A stretch of DNA of 59,757 bases from Chitinophaga pinensis (GCA_945872355.1 CAMBZU010000009.1:1-59757); one strand, 5' to 3'. Shown: positions 1 through 10,735, numbered from the stretch's first letter. The notes: generated by a model from the sequence alone, not told the origin. Translations and numbers: made by a program.

Positions 1-1
1 T

Positions 2-139
2 GTGTTCTTTAATGATTTATCAGACCTAAGTGAATTCTTCACAGAAACAATTAAGGAAATCACTCTGGAAAAAGTCAAAACAACTTGCTCTTACAATTAT
101 ATGTCTATTTGCACCTTTTGGTCTGGTATATAATTCATT
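2..139 (+). CDS. C-terminal fragment of an unidentified protein, possibly an IS630-like transposase
   Basis: An open frame enters from the left edge and runs 45 codons to a TAA stop, so only the C-terminus is present. The residues are hydrophilic and plausibly helical (FFNDLSDLSEFF, then TIKEITLEKVK), ending in a Cys/Tyr/Trp-containing tail. I do not recognise a domain with certainty. The tail loosely resembles the end of IS630-type transposases. The opposite edge of the window carries the start of a protein that looks like the N-terminus of such a transposase. This could equally be an unrelated truncated gene. Confidence 0.35.
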
Positions 140-155
140 TTAGTATAACTTGAAT

Positions 156-193
156 TTGATGAGGATCGTTTCGCGTAGCGAAAACCTCATCAA
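156..193. repeat. Two-tier hairpin downstream of the truncated gene
   Basis: A 9-bp outer stem (156-164 with 185-193) encloses a 6-bp inner stem, TTTCGC/GCGAAA, closed by a GTA loop (169-174 with 178-183). It starts 16 bases after the stop codon at 137-139. There is no following T-run, so it is not a classical intrinsic terminator. It may end the upstream transcript or belong to the end of a mobile element. Confidence 0.55.
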
Positions 194-475
194 TTAAAGC
201 AAGCATGCGGTTGTAATTAGGTTTGGCTGGCATAGGAATCGGTAATTTAACATTACAAGGGTAAAGATATACAATTCTGTTGATTGCAAGTGATTGGTGC
301 CCCCCAAACCTCTTATGTTCTTGGGAAATTTACAAGTGGTTAGTGTCCCCGCCAACCACATAAGGCTAAAGTACTTTGTAAGTGTTTGGTGTCCCCGCCA
401 ACCACACAGGGTTCTTACTGTACTTATGCTCACTGGCAATAATATGAAAGGTTGGCGTGGACGCCAAACCTTGAA
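194..475. repeat. Cluster of four REP-like palindromes in a gene-free stretch
   Basis: No convincing gene lies between 140 and 584. Instead there are four related GC-richer palindromic units, at 294-310, 336-359, 382-405 and 448-472. The second and third share the core GTGTCCCCGCCAACCAC. They fold as roughly 10-bp stems with a TCCC loop, each carrying a mismatch at a different place. The fourth folds as GGTTGGCG-tgga-CGCC. Open frames crossing the region on both strands are by-products of this repeat. Confidence 0.6.
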
Positions 476-584
476 CAAGGCGAAGGGTGTAGAAGTTAAG
501 ATTCTAAAATAATAAAATCAAAACACCAGCCAATCTGCCTATCAACCAATCAAATTATTGCATTAATTAATTTGAACCAACTCC

Positions 585-965
585 TTAAAAGGTAATTGTA
601 AATGTTCCCAGTGTTTTTAAAGGATAGGTTGGTTTTGTATCATACAAAGCCGTTTCAGCGCACTGCTTGGCTTTGGTCATTAAATATTTGCTTTCAGTTG
701 TTGTTCCCTTGCCTCCTGCCACAGCAGAAATCACATGGCCATACTTATCAATTGTAACATCAACCACTACAGTTCCATGTTCTTCTGTCATAATATCTAC
801 ACGCGGTTTATTTGTAATGGTGCGACCTTTCATACTATAACGTACCTCATAGTTGCCCACTTTTATTGTTATTTCCTCCTGTGCTTTGTTATCTTGAGCC
901 TTGGCAGAAGTCACTGAAAAAGCACCAGCAATAAGCAGCAATAAACCGAATACTTTATTTTTCAT
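585..965 (-). CDS. Secreted TonB-C-like domain protein
   Basis: A 126-residue protein with a Sec signal peptide: Lys-rich start, Leu/Ala core, cleavage near SAKAQ. The mature part resembles the C-terminal domain of TonB-family energy transducers. It has the run VVVDVTIDKYGHV, typical of the strand-turn-strand in which a hydrophobic strand is followed by a D-x-x-G turn. It lacks the N-terminal membrane anchor and the proline-rich spacer of a real TonB, so it is probably a free periplasmic TonB-C-like protein rather than an active transducer. It lies 18 bases downstream of gyrB on the same strand and may be transcribed with it. Function unknown; the family call is from overall pattern. Confidence 0.6.
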   Translation of the reverse strand: MKNKVFGLLLLIAGAFSVTSAKAQDNKAQEEITIKVGNYEVRYSMKGRTITNKPRVDIMTEEHGTVVVDVTIDKYGHVISAVAGGKGTTTESKYLMTKAKQCAETALYDTKPTYPLKTLGTFTITF

Positions 966-983
966 AGTTTAATAGTTGATTGT

Positions 984-2963
<1,980 letters not shown>

Positions 2964-3031
2964 CTAATTTTAAGGTTATGAAAACGCCCCAACAAAATAA
3001 ATAATTTTTAGGGCTATTTTTTAATGGTGGA

Positions 3032-3039
3032 CAAAGATA
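3032..3039 (-). promoter_or_regulatory. Bacteroidota -7 box upstream of gyrB
   Basis: Read on the minus strand this is TATCTTTG, a perfect match to TAnnTTTG. It would give a 5' leader of about 85-90 bases for gyrB. No clean TTTG -33 element sits at the expected distance. Confidence 0.5.
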
Positions 3040-3236
3040 ACATTAATGCTTTATCCACATACTGAAATCTTTGCTCATTTTTACCCCTTTTTGAGGTTTT
3101 TTTTAACATTTTAAGCAATCAGTGTTGAAAAGTTACTTTAAACTCTATTTTATGGCTTAAAATTAAAATTTCAAAATTTTATTTCAGCGTAATTTATCGC
3201 TATGTTAAGATTTAAATTGTGCACAGGCTAACAGTT

Positions 3237-3380
3237 TAAACCAAACTACGCAGTTGGAATAGTATGTAAACATAATTATACAATAATATTAAGGACTCAT
3301 AGACTATTTTTAACCCAGATTAGGCAGTAGGAATCTTTGATGAAAAAAATTATACAATAATATCATTGCTCACATGCTGT
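3237..3380. repeat. Degenerate 74-bp tandem duplication in an AT-rich gap
   Basis: The 2943-3572 gap has no credible gene. Within it two units are offset by 74 bases. They share an exact 16-mer (3274-3289 and 3348-3363, AATTATACAATAATAT) and the decamer CAGtTGGAAT/CAGtAGGAAT (3251-3260 and 3325-3334), and both begin with a TAA(A)CC-like stretch. The rest has diverged, so the duplication looks old. Apart from this and the gyrB promoter I see only AT-rich sequence here. Confidence 0.5.
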
Positions 3381-3572
3381 CTTGGATTGAAAGAATAACT
3401 TACTATTTTGAAATTCAAAATGGGTTATTGCTTGAGATTGAAATAAAATAATTTGATTGGGTTTCTAAAGGAAATCTGAGCTTAAATATAAATTGCAAAG
3501 TCAAATTTTATTTTTAAAAAAGTAAACAATTCCAAATGCTGAATTAAATTGGTAACAATAATCTAATAAGTA

Positions 3573-4517
3573 CTAATGTTTAATAAACTGTTCATCTGTA
3601 AGTGCATTTAAAAAACACTCCAAATCTTCGAGTTCAGCGGGACTTAAATTGAGTGGTTCAGTTAATAAACTATCCGTATTAATACTACCTGAAACTATAG
3701 TAGTGGGATTATTATAATAGGCCAACACTTCATTTAAACTTTTAAACATGCCATTATGCATATATGGCGCAGTTACAGCAACATTTCGTAATCCTGGCAC
3801 TTTAAATTTCCCTACATCTTCGTTTTTCTTTGTAAAATCTGCACGCCCTTTATCACTTAATTCATTCCCATTGTACAGGCCAATGTTTCTGAACTCATCA
3901 TTAGTAAAGTCGGTTCCTGAATGACAATCAAAGCATTTTCCTTTTGTATTGAAAATTTTTCTACCTCTTAATACTGCCGCATTTACAGCTTTCTTATCTC
4001 CTTTGGCATACTTATCCCAGGCCGAGTTACTTGTTTCTAATGTTCTTTCAAAGGCTGCTAAAGCCTTGCCTAAATTTTTAGCGTTCGGTTTTTCATTATA
4101 AATCTTAAGAAACAAATCCACATATTTTTCACTGGCGTTTAATCGTAAAACTGCCTTTTCAATAGGTAAGTTCATCTCCAAAGGGTCGGTTATAGGAAAA
4201 ACCATTTGCTCCTCTAAACTGGATGCACGACCATCGTAAAAAAAGAAACTGCGCTCTGTTTGGTTAGTAATGCCGGGCGCATTTCGTTTCCCAAGCCTTC
4301 CTTCATCGCCAATACTAAAGGCAACTGTATCACTAAAAGCAAAGTCGGCTTTGTGACAACTGGCACAACTTATAGTTTGTTTATTTGATAAAATCTTATC
4401 GTTAAAAAGCATTTTTCCGATAAGCACCTCATCAACTTCTTGCACCTCTGGCTTAAACGCAGAAATGCCAATTCCTAATGTAAATAAGGCCAGTAGCGCG
4501 AATATTAACTTTTTCAT
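3573..4517 (-). CDS. Di-haem cytochrome c peroxidase (CcpA/MauG family)
   Basis: About 314 residues from the chosen start. Two haem-binding CxxCH motifs are present, CASCHK near residue 52 and CFDCHSG near 195, as expected for bacterial di-haem peroxidases that reduce hydrogen peroxide with electrons from small cytochromes in the periplasm. A signal peptide (MKKLIFALLALFTLG) precedes the mature protein. I place the start at 4517 because GAGG lies just upstream of that ATG and the signal peptide begins there; an in-frame ATG at 4562 would add 15 charged residues. The motif APYMHNG late in the protein is typical of the family. It is a single-gene unit with its own promoter. Confidence 0.9.
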   Translation of the reverse strand: MKKLIFALLALFTLGIGISAFKPEVQEVDEVLIGKMLFNDKILSNKQTISCASCHKADFAFSDTVAFSIGDEGRLGKRNAPGITNQTERSFFFYDGRASSLEEQMVFPITDPLEMNLPIEKAVLRLNASEKYVDLFLKIYNEKPNAKNLGKALAAFERTLETSNSAWDKYAKGDKKAVNAAVLRGRKIFNTKGKCFDCHSGTDFTNDEFRNIGLYNGNELSDKGRADFTKKNEDVGKFKVPGLRNVAVTAPYMHNGMFKSLNEVLAYYNNPTTIVSGSINTDSLLTEPLNLSPAELEDLECFLNALTDEQFIKH

Positions 4518-4613
4518 TTTTACTTCCTCTTTTAATTTCAAATAACCATCAAGTTTAAACAATTATACCAATGTGAAGCTTTTGTTAAATTAACGATTCA
4601 AAATTGATGGCAG

Positions 4614-4621
4614 CAAAAGTA
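4614..4621 (-). promoter_or_regulatory. -7 box upstream of the cytochrome c peroxidase gene
   Basis: The minus strand reads TACTTTTGC here, a perfect TAnnTTTG followed by C. It lies about 95 bases upstream of the chosen start at 4517. No clear -33 element is seen. Confidence 0.5.
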
Positions 4622-4769
4622 AAAAATATTGATTAGTAGCCGCTTATGATATAAATCATGTTTTTTAACAATTATTGAAATGTTAAATTTTAAAATAAAG
4701 TTGTATTATTTGATTATATTATGTTTATTTATCGAAGTCATAATTGACTATATTTTAATCAATATAAAA

Positions 4770-5105
4770 ATGGAAGCAAAAAATAACTTTGTAATTTACA
4801 ATAATAATTGTGTTGAAAAAGTAGATGAGAAAGCCTATAAAAGCTGGCTTAAATACAATTGGAGCAACTACAATACTGGTTTAGAAAATGTGGATTGTAT
4901 GAACGATAAAGTAAGCACCGGTTTTATTGCACATTTAAGTTTAGAAAGTGATTGTAAACCATTTGTAGTAATGTATTATCCGGGTGGAAATTTAAAAAGC
5001 AAACATGTTATAAAAGAGTATTATGCTTCTTGGGAAGAAGCATTGAGACGCCACAGGCAATTTATTGAATGTGGATATTGTTCCCTGAAACAAAATGCAG
5101 CCTAA
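4770..5105 (+). CDS. Small protein of unknown function
   Basis: 111 residues if translation starts at the ATG at 4770. An in-frame ATG at 4680 would add 30 hydrophobic, very AT-rich residues that look more like translated leader than a real signal peptide, though a membrane anchor cannot be excluded. The body is soluble, aromatic-rich and has several cysteines, including a terminal CGYC. I do not recognise a family. A strong terminator follows at 5133-5167, which supports a real transcription unit. Confidence 0.55.
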   Translation: MEAKNNFVIYNNNCVEKVDEKAYKSWLKYNWSNYNTGLENVDCMNDKVSTGFIAHLSLESDCKPFVVMYYPGGNLKSKHVIKEYYASWEEALRRHRQFIECGYCSLKQNAA

Positions 5106-5132
5106 AAGTTTTTTGTTTTAATTAATCCAAAG

Positions 5133-5167
5133 AAGAGAGCCGCGCCACGGCTCTCTTTGTTTTTTTT
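5133..5167 (+). terminator. Intrinsic terminator after the small hypothetical gene
   Basis: A perfect 10-bp stem (AAGAGAGCCG with CGGCTCTCTT) with a 5-base loop (CGCCA), followed by a T-rich run. It is 28 bases after the stop codon and insulates the downstream ribosomal protein operon. Confidence 0.85.
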
Positions 5168-5258
5168 AATTTGACGCCTCAGATTCACAGTAATTAGCTA
5201 ATTAACATGACCTTACACTAAATTGCCGAAAGAAAATTGAAGTTAAAGTCAAAATTTT

Positions 5259-5289
5259 TTTGCTGAAGATAAAAAATAGTATACTTTTG
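5259..5289 (+). promoter_or_regulatory. Promoter of rplU-rpmA
   Basis: A TTTG -33 element (5259-5262) and TACTTTTG (5282-5289) are separated by 19 bases, matching the sigma-A type promoter known from Bacteroides and Flavobacterium. The implied leader is about 25 bases. Confidence 0.75.
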
Positions 5290-5318
5290 CAACCCGTTTA
5301 ATTAAAAAATATAATAAA

Positions 5319-5630
5319 ATGTACGCAATTGTAGAAATAGCAGGGCAGCAATTTAAAGTGCAGCAAGACCAAAAGCTTTACGTACATCGTTTAGAAGGCG
5401 CAGTGGATTCAAAAATTGATTTCGACAAAGTGCTTTTGATTGACAACGATGGAAAAGTAAAGGTTGGCGCCCCAGTTATCAGCGGAGCAAAAGTTTCCGC
5501 CAAAATTATTCAGCACCTTAAAGACGATAAAGTAATCGTTTTTAAGAAAAAGCGCAGAAAAGGTTACCAAAAGTCAAATGGTCACCGTCAGCAATTAACC
5601 CAGCTGTTAGTAGAAAGCATTAAAGCTTAA
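5319..5630 (+). CDS. rplU: 50S ribosomal protein L21
   Basis: 103 residues, the normal L21 length. The start [15 protein letters not shown] and the basic C-terminal stretch [16 protein letters not shown], which binds 23S rRNA, are diagnostic. It is the first gene of the usual rplU-rpmA pair, with 41 bases to the next gene and a clear promoter just upstream. Expected to be highly expressed and assembled in the large subunit near domain I of 23S rRNA. Confidence 0.97.
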   Translation: MYAIVEIAGQQFKVQQDQKLYVHRLEGAVDSKIDFDKVLLIDNDGKVKVGAPVISGAKVSAKIIQHLKDDKVIVFKKKRRKGYQKSNGHRQQLTQLLVESIKA

Positions 5631-5671
5631 TACGGTAATTTTAATTATTAACCAATTTAAAAAATTAGAAA

Positions 5672-5944
5672 ATGGCTCATAAAAAAGGTGCGGGTAGTTC
5701 CAAGAACGGTCGCGAAAGTCATAGCAAAAGATTAGGTGTAAAAATTTACGGTGGTCAGGCTGCCCTTGCTGGTAACATTATTGTTCGTCAGCGTGGAACT
5801 AAGCACAACCCAGGTGTTAACGTTGGTATTGGTAAAGACCATACCTTATTTGCACTTACCGATGGTATCGTTCAGTTTAAACGCAAAAAAGATGATCGCT
5901 CATTTGTTTCTGTGTTGGCTATCGATTTACCAGCTGAGGCTTAA
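5672..5944 (+). CDS. rpmA: 50S ribosomal protein L27
   Basis: 90 residues starting [20 protein letters not shown], the conserved N-terminus of L27 that reaches the peptidyl-transferase centre. The central [17 protein letters not shown] block is also typical. The N-terminus begins directly with AHKKG, without the cleavable prefix found in Firmicutes. Cotranscribed with rplU and followed by a terminator 22 bases after the stop. Confidence 0.97.
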   Translation: MAHKKGAGSSKNGRESHSKRLGVKIYGGQAALAGNIIVRQRGTKHNPGVNVGIGKDHTLFALTDGIVQFKRKKDDRSFVSVLAIDLPAEA

Positions 5945-5966
5945 TTCAACACACAAACTTATTTCA

Positions 5967-5997
5967 AAATCTTTCCTCCAAAGGGAAAGATTTTTTT
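5967..5997 (+). terminator. Intrinsic terminator after rpmA
   Basis: A 10-bp stem (AAATCTTTCC with GGAAAGATTT) has a 7-base loop and runs into seven T residues. It separates the ribosomal pair from ispE. Confidence 0.85.
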
Positions 5998-6025
5998 ATT
6001 TTAGTACCTCAAAGATTTACCAAAC

Positions 6026-6850
6026 ATGGTAGTTTATCCTAATTGTAAAATAAATATTGGCCTGCGCATTCTTAACAAACGCAGTGATGGTTTTCATAAT
6101 ATTGAAAGTGTTTTTTACCCTCTGGCGGTTTGCGATATATTAGAAATTACCCGACAAGAGGGAAATTTAGAAAACAAAATTGCCTTTAAAAGTACGGGCA
6201 TTTACATTCCAGGTGAGGCCAATGAAAACATTTGTGTGAAAGCTTATCAGCTGATTAATCAGGATTATGCTTTGCCTGCTATTGATGTGCATTTGCACAA
6301 ACAAATACCTATTGGCGCTGGTTTGGGCGGTGGCTCGGCCGATGCAGCTTTTTTTATTAAAGCACTTAACGAATTTGATGAATTAAATCTTTCGTTTGGT
6401 GAAATGCATCATTACGCCAAACAAATAGGGAGCGATTGTTCTTTTTTTATCAATAACAAACCTGCTTTGGCACTGCAAAAGGGCGAAGTGTTGGAACCTA
6501 TTAATGTATCTTTAAAAGCTTTTCATATAGTGATTGTGTATCCAAATATTCATATAAGCACAGCTTTGGCGTATAGTGGAGTGGTGCCAAATGCCAATGG
6601 TGAAAGTATAGAAGATTTAATACAGCTGCCAATACACACTTGGAAAGCTTCTATTTGTAATGCTTTTGAAGCAGGCATTGTAAAACAATTTCCTGTGATT
6701 GATGATATAAAAAATGAGTTGTATGCTATAGGCGCCCAATATGCAAGCATGACAGGCAGTGGTTCGGCGGTTTACGGAATATTTGAAACTAAACCCGAGC
6801 TAACCAATAACTTTAGTAATTTTACCGTTTTTGAAACGCAACTTGATTAG
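6026..6850 (+). CDS. ispE: 4-diphosphocytidyl-2-C-methyl-D-erythritol kinase
   Basis: 274 residues of the GHMP kinase superfamily. The ATP-binding PIGAGLGGGSADAAF motif is near residues 95-110, the N-terminus contains the family's PNCKINIGLRIL substrate block, and the C-terminal MTGSGSAVYGIF motif is present. IspE phosphorylates CDP-methylerythritol, the fourth step of the non-mevalonate (MEP) isoprenoid pathway in the cytoplasm. It sits 8 bases before a methyltransferase gene and probably begins a three-gene operon. No other MEP gene is in the window. Confidence 0.95.
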   Translation: MVVYPNCKINIGLRILNKRSDGFHNIESVFYPLAVCDILEITRQEGNLENKIAFKSTGIYIPGEANENICVKAYQLINQDYALPAIDVHLHKQIPIGAGLGGGSADAAFFIKALNEFDELNLSFGEMHHYAKQIGSDCSFFINNKPALALQKGEVLEPINVSLKAFHIVIVYPNIHISTALAYSGVVPNANGESIEDLIQLPIHTWKASICNAFEAGIVKQFPVIDDIKNELYAIGAQYASMTGSGSAVYGIFETKPELTNNFSNFTVFETQLD

Positions 6851-6858
6851 TTTATATT

Positions 6859-7593
6859 ATGGAATGGTTCGAAGATTGGTTTAACTCTGCCTACTATCAC
6901 TTGCTTTACAGCCATCGTGACGAGGAAGAGGCCAATCAGTTTATGCAAAATTTGTTGACTCAGTTGGCTCCAGTGCCTCAAAGCAGGGTTTTAGATTTAG
7001 CTTGTGGCAAGGGGCGTCACGCGCAGTTTATTGCTACAAAGGGCTATGATGTAATTGGTGTGGATTTATCTGAAAATAGTATTGCTGAAGCTTTGCAGAA
7101 AAGCACCGCTAACTTGCAATTTTTTGAGCATGATATGCGCTTTCCTTTTCGTATTAACTATTTTGATTTTGTTTTTAATTTATTTACCAGTTTTGGCTAT
7201 TTCATCAACCAACGTGATGAAATAAACACCATTAAATCAATTGCCTTAGATTTGAAACCTAATGGCATGGTAGTGATTGACTTTTTTAATGCAGCCAAGG
7301 TAGCTCAAATGACTGCCAATTACAGCGAGCAAAAGGTGATTGATGGTATTGAATTTGAATGGAAAAAAAGTATTGTAAACAAAAGTGTAATTAAAGAAAT
7401 TGATGTGAGAGATGCAGGTGTAGTGCATCATTACAAGGAACAAGTACGATTGTTGGAACTTATAGATTTTGAAAATTATTTTGTGCAAGCAGGTTTAAAA
7501 TTGATAGCCACTTTTGGCGATTACAGCCTCGCACCTTTTGATGTAAATACTTCTGAAAGATTAATTATGATAGCCCAAAAACAAACCATATGA
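6859..7593 (+). CDS. Class I SAM-dependent methyltransferase
   Basis: 244 residues with a Rossmann-type SAM site: motif I VLDLACGKGRHAQFIA near residues 44-58, followed by the acidic strand end VIGVDLS. The post-I and motif II region (EHDMRFPF, then FDFVFNLFTSFGYF) resembles small-molecule methyltransferases of the Methyltransf_25 type. The substrate cannot be told from sequence. It lies between ispE and a ZIP transporter gene and overlaps the latter by 4 bases (ATGA), indicating translational coupling. Confidence 0.85.
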   Translation: MEWFEDWFNSAYYHLLYSHRDEEEANQFMQNLLTQLAPVPQSRVLDLACGKGRHAQFIATKGYDVIGVDLSENSIAEALQKSTANLQFFEHDMRFPFRINYFDFVFNLFTSFGYFINQRDEINTIKSIALDLKPNGMVVIDFFNAAKVAQMTANYSEQKVIDGIEFEWKKSIVNKSVIKEIDVRDAGVVHHYKEQVRLLELIDFENYFVQAGLKLIATFGDYSLAPFDVNTSERLIMIAQKQTI

Positions 7594-8315
7594 ATTTGTT
7601 AGAAGCCTTTATTATATTTGCTTCTGCGGTGCTGAGCGGCATGCTGTTTTTTCTGTTTCCCTGGAACAGCAATAAATTAAAACTATTGCTTTCCTTAAGT
7701 GGTGCTTATTTATTTGCCATTACGGTGTTGCATTTAATTCCTGAAATATACTCTACTGGCGATCATTTGATTGGTATTTATTTATTGGCTGGTTTCTTCC
7801 TACAAATTATTTTAGATTATTTCTCTCAGGGTATAGAGCATGGGCATATTCATGTGCAACACCATCACGGCAAAGCCATTGTGCCTTTTACCATGTTGTT
7901 AAGTTTGTGTATTCACGCATTTTTTGAAGGCATGCCAGTGGGAGGAACGCACAATGAACACACTTCGGATATGCTGGTATTTGGGATTGTGATACATAAT
8001 ATTCCAATTGCTTTGGCTTTAATGAGTTTATTATCGCAAAGCGGTGTAGCAAAATCAAGAAGTATTTTATTGTTAAGCATTTTTGCCATTATGACGCCTT
8101 TAGGAATGCTCTTAAGTGCTTATTTAAGTCATGCACAAACAATTGATTTGAGTAGTTATTACCAAAAAATTATGGCGGTAGTGATTGGTATTTTCCTACA
8201 TATTTCTACTACGATATTATTTGAGTCTTCAGAAAATCACCGCTTTAATTTGCAAAAGTTTGGTGTGATTATTTTGGGGACCTTGATGGCGCTGGGAACG
8301 GTGTTTTTGTTTTGA
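7590..8315 (+). CDS. ZIP family metal transporter
   Basis: 241 residues and roughly seven to eight hydrophobic segments. A histidine-rich loop (HGHIHVQHHHGK, about residues 85-96) lies between membrane segments. The conserved ZIP metal-site segments IHAFFEGMPVG and VIHNIPIALAL follow, supplying the His/Glu and His/Asn ligands of TM4 and TM5. ZIP proteins import zinc or related divalent metals across the inner membrane. The start overlaps the stop of the methyltransferase by 4 bases. The metal specificity is not decidable here. Confidence 0.88.
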   Translation: MNLLEAFIIFASAVLSGMLFFLFPWNSNKLKLLLSLSGAYLFAITVLHLIPEIYSTGDHLIGIYLLAGFFLQIILDYFSQGIEHGHIHVQHHHGKAIVPFTMLLSLCIHAFFEGMPVGGTHNEHTSDMLVFGIVIHNIPIALALMSLLSQSGVAKSRSILLLSIFAIMTPLGMLLSAYLSHAQTIDLSSYYQKIMAVVIGIFLHISTTILFESSENHRFNLQKFGVIILGTLMALGTVFLF

Positions 8316-8354
8316 GTTGGTAATTCTAAAAACTCGATCATTCAAATTCTAAAT

Positions 8355-8376
8355 TCCTTGTTTCTTGTTCATTATT
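8355..8376 (-). repeat. Solo copy of the 22-nt repeat that flanks the four-helix-bundle gene
   Basis: The minus-strand 22-mer here is identical to the copy at 30379-30400, and the similarity continues a little on both sides (CATTCAAATT.TAAATTCC on the plus strand). It lies in the gap between the ZIP gene and the first LRR gene, without any adjacent four-helix-bundle gene. Confidence 0.65.
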
Positions 8377-8543
8377 AATAGGATTTAAAAGAAGAAACGG
8401 AATTTTACTTTAGAAAAAAATAATTTTATACTCTTATCTTAAAGTTCATAATTTATCTGACTTTTGTGACTGTGTGAGCATCATTTATAATACTATTTGC
8501 ACTTAAGCTCATTAACACCTTTTTCACCTTACTGTATTTTTTT

Positions 8544-8551
8544 TACCTTTG
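8544..8551 (+). promoter_or_regulatory. -7 box of the first LRR gene
   Basis: TACCTTTG is a perfect TAnnTTTG. It lies 17 bases before the ATG at 8569, giving a leader of about 14 bases. It argues against the longer in-frame TTG start at 8497, which would lie upstream of transcription. Confidence 0.55.
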
Positions 8552-8568
8552 GTAGAAATAAATCTCTT

Positions 8569-10686
8569 ATGAAAAAGTTTCTACTCTTTGCTTTTATTTT
8601 GTTTTGTTTACAATTTTTACCTGCAAAAGCGCAATGGGTAACAATACCTGATGCTAATTTTGCAACTAAACTTCAGCAACTCTATCCAACTTGTATGAAT
8701 GGGAATTTGATGGATACTACTTGTTCTGATATTGTGAATGCGACCTCTCTGATGGTCGGATACCTAAATATTGCTAATTTATCAGGAGTTGAATATTTTG
8801 ACAATCTAACCAATCTTTCGTGTTACAATAACCAGTTAACAAGCTTGCCATCATTACCACACAACTTAATAGACTTATGGTGTTATGACAATCAATTAAG
8901 CAATCTCCCCAATTTACCCGTTTCTATCACAAATATTCAATGTTACAATAATCAATTAACAAGCCTACCAAATTTACCCCCCAACTTAACGCAATTAACT
9001 TGTAATAATAACCAGTTATCAGCACTTCCTTTGTTGCCCGATTCAATAAATGATTTAGACTGTAGTTTTAATTTATTGACCTATCTTCCCCCATTACCTC
9101 CATTTGTAATGAATAATTTAATTATAAACGATAACAACATATCTTGCATCAATAACATCCCAATGTTTAATCTTTTATACAACTTTTTTCCGAATCCAAT
9201 TACATGTATACCAAATGAACCAGCGGTTCCACCTCTAGGTTTGCCTTTGTGTATGGAAAATGATCAAGTGAATAATCCAAATAATTGTCCTAGCAATTTC
9301 AATATATCAGGTAGTGTTTATAGTGATCAAAATGGAAATTGCATGTTCGATGCGACAGATTTGGGGAGTAATAATATATCAATCAGAATTTATGATTCTT
9401 CCAACATGTTAGTCGCTCAAACCTATTCAATCAATGGCGCCTATGGCTTTTCAATAAATCTACCAGGAATTTATAAGGTAAAGCTAGAGGGTATTAATAT
9501 ACCAATTGCAACAACTTGTGCCCAGGCAGATTCACAAATGGTAAATTTACTATCAATAAATAATTTTCTAAATAATATAGATTTCCCCGTAACATGTATT
9601 CAGGATTTTGACGCGTATGTTCATTCTGTTAATCCATTAGGCTTGGTATTCCCAGGTCAAACACATCTATTAAAAACAAACATTCCAAGCAACCAAGCTT
9701 GGTACAATTTAGATTGCGATACATCAAACAGTTCAGGTTCAGTTACAATAAATATCACAGGCCCCGTAACCTATGTTGCACCTGCAAACAGCGCTTTAAC
9801 ACCAACCGTAAATGGCAATACCTTCACCTACAACATCACAGATTTCAGCAACTTAACACCTCAATCATTTGGTCTTCAATTCCAAACCGACACCACCGCC
9901 CAAGCCAATGATCAAATATGTGTACACGTTGAAATTGATCCAACACCACTAGATGCAGATACTACCAACAATGTGTTTGATTTCTGCTACCAAGTCGTAA
10001 ACTCCTACGACCCCAACATGAAAGAAGTGTATCCTGTAAATGTATTACCGGGTTATGATGATTGGTTTACTTATACCATTCACTTTCAAAATACAGGCAA
10101 TGCACCTGCTTTTAATATTCGTTTGAGAGATACTTTAGATGCTAATTTGGATATCAATACTTTTGAAATACGCGGCTATTCGCATCCTGCTATTGTTTCC
10201 ATCAATGGAAATAATTTAACAGTAAGATTTAATAATATTATGTTGCCAGATAGTACATCTGATTATGAAGGAAGCATGGGTTATTTTCAATACCGCATCA
10301 AACCTTTATCCAACTTGCCTTTGGGCACACAAATAGCAAATACCGCTTATATCTATTTTGATTATAATGCGCCTATCATTACTAATACCACGCAAAATAA
10401 CTTTCAAACGGTGGTATCAACTTTCAATGGTAATGATGATACAAATCAATTAAAAGTATTTCCAAATCCAGCCAATGAAGTACTTAATATTAATCTTCAA
10501 AATAGTATGATAGAAAATTGTATCATCACAAATGCATTAGGCCAAATAGTACATAACAGTGCCAATGAAATCACTGCCAATCATAAAATACAACTTAATA
10601 TTGCTGATTTAAATGCGGGTGTTTATTTTGTAAAGGTGAGGGCTAGCAATGGTTCTTATAATGCTAAGTTTATTAAATCTGAGTAA
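8569..10686 (+). CDS. Leucine-rich repeat surface protein with T9SS type A sorting domain (paralogue 1)
   Basis: 705 residues. A signal peptide (MKKFLLFAFILFCLQFLPAKAQ) is followed by five or six LRR units of about 21 residues with the pattern LxCxxNQLTSLPxLP, the short bacterial type seen in YopM/IpaH proteins. Next come a Cys-containing beta domain (SGSVYSDQNGNCMFDATD, SpaA/Cna-like) and a DUF11-like domain (YTIHFQNTGNAPAFN). The end is a T9SS type A CTD beginning KVFPNPANE. The protein is expected on the cell surface or released, probably as a binding protein; the ligand is unknown. The C-terminal half is nearly identical to the next gene, whereas the LRR part differs. Confidence 0.85.
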   Translation: MKKFLLFAFILFCLQFLPAKAQWVTIPDANFATKLQQLYPTCMNGNLMDTTCSDIVNATSLMVGYLNIANLSGVEYFDNLTNLSCYNNQLTSLPSLPHNLIDLWCYDNQLSNLPNLPVSITNIQCYNNQLTSLPNLPPNLTQLTCNNNQLSALPLLPDSINDLDCSFNLLTYLPPLPPFVMNNLIINDNNISCINNIPMFNLLYNFFPNPITCIPNEPAVPPLGLPLCMENDQVNNPNNCPSNFNISGSVYSDQNGNCMFDATDLGSNNISIRIYDSSNMLVAQTYSINGAYGFSINLPGIYKVKLEGINIPIATTCAQADSQMVNLLSINNFLNNIDFPVTCIQDFDAYVHSVNPLGLVFPGQTHLLKTNIPSNQAWYNLDCDTSNSSGSVTINITGPVTYVAPANSALTPTVNGNTFTYNITDFSNLTPQSFGLQFQTDTTAQANDQICVHVEIDPTPLDADTTNNVFDFCYQVVNSYDPNMKEVYPVNVLPGYDDWFTYTIHFQNTGNAPAFNIRLRDTLDANLDINTFEIRGYSHPAIVSINGNNLTVRFNNIMLPDSTSDYEGSMGYFQYRIKPLSNLPLGTQIANTAYIYFDYNAPIITNTTQNNFQTVVSTFNGNDDTNQLKVFPNPANEVLNINLQNSMIENCIITNALGQIVHNSANEITANHKIQLNIADLNAGVYFVKVRASNGSYNAKFIKSE

Positions 10687-10735
10687 AGAAATATGAAAAC
10701 CTATTTGAAATCAAAAAATAAAAAATTATTCTAAC

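Noticed and set aside
158-174. 17-base match, from memory, to the leader of the Tn5 kanamycin-resistance gene (GATGAGGATCGTTTCGC)
   Set aside because: The stretch is one arm of a local hairpin whose other arm is native sequence, and no resistance gene follows, so vector contamination is unlikely.
194-512. Two overlapping open frames on opposite strands (94 and 72 codons)
   Set aside because: Both run through the REP-like palindromes, and their proteins are just translated repeats without any family likeness.
8497-8568. Extended N-terminus of the first LRR protein from a TTG at 8497
   Set aside because: A perfect -7 box at 8544-8551 and a standard signal peptide starting at 8569 support the later start.
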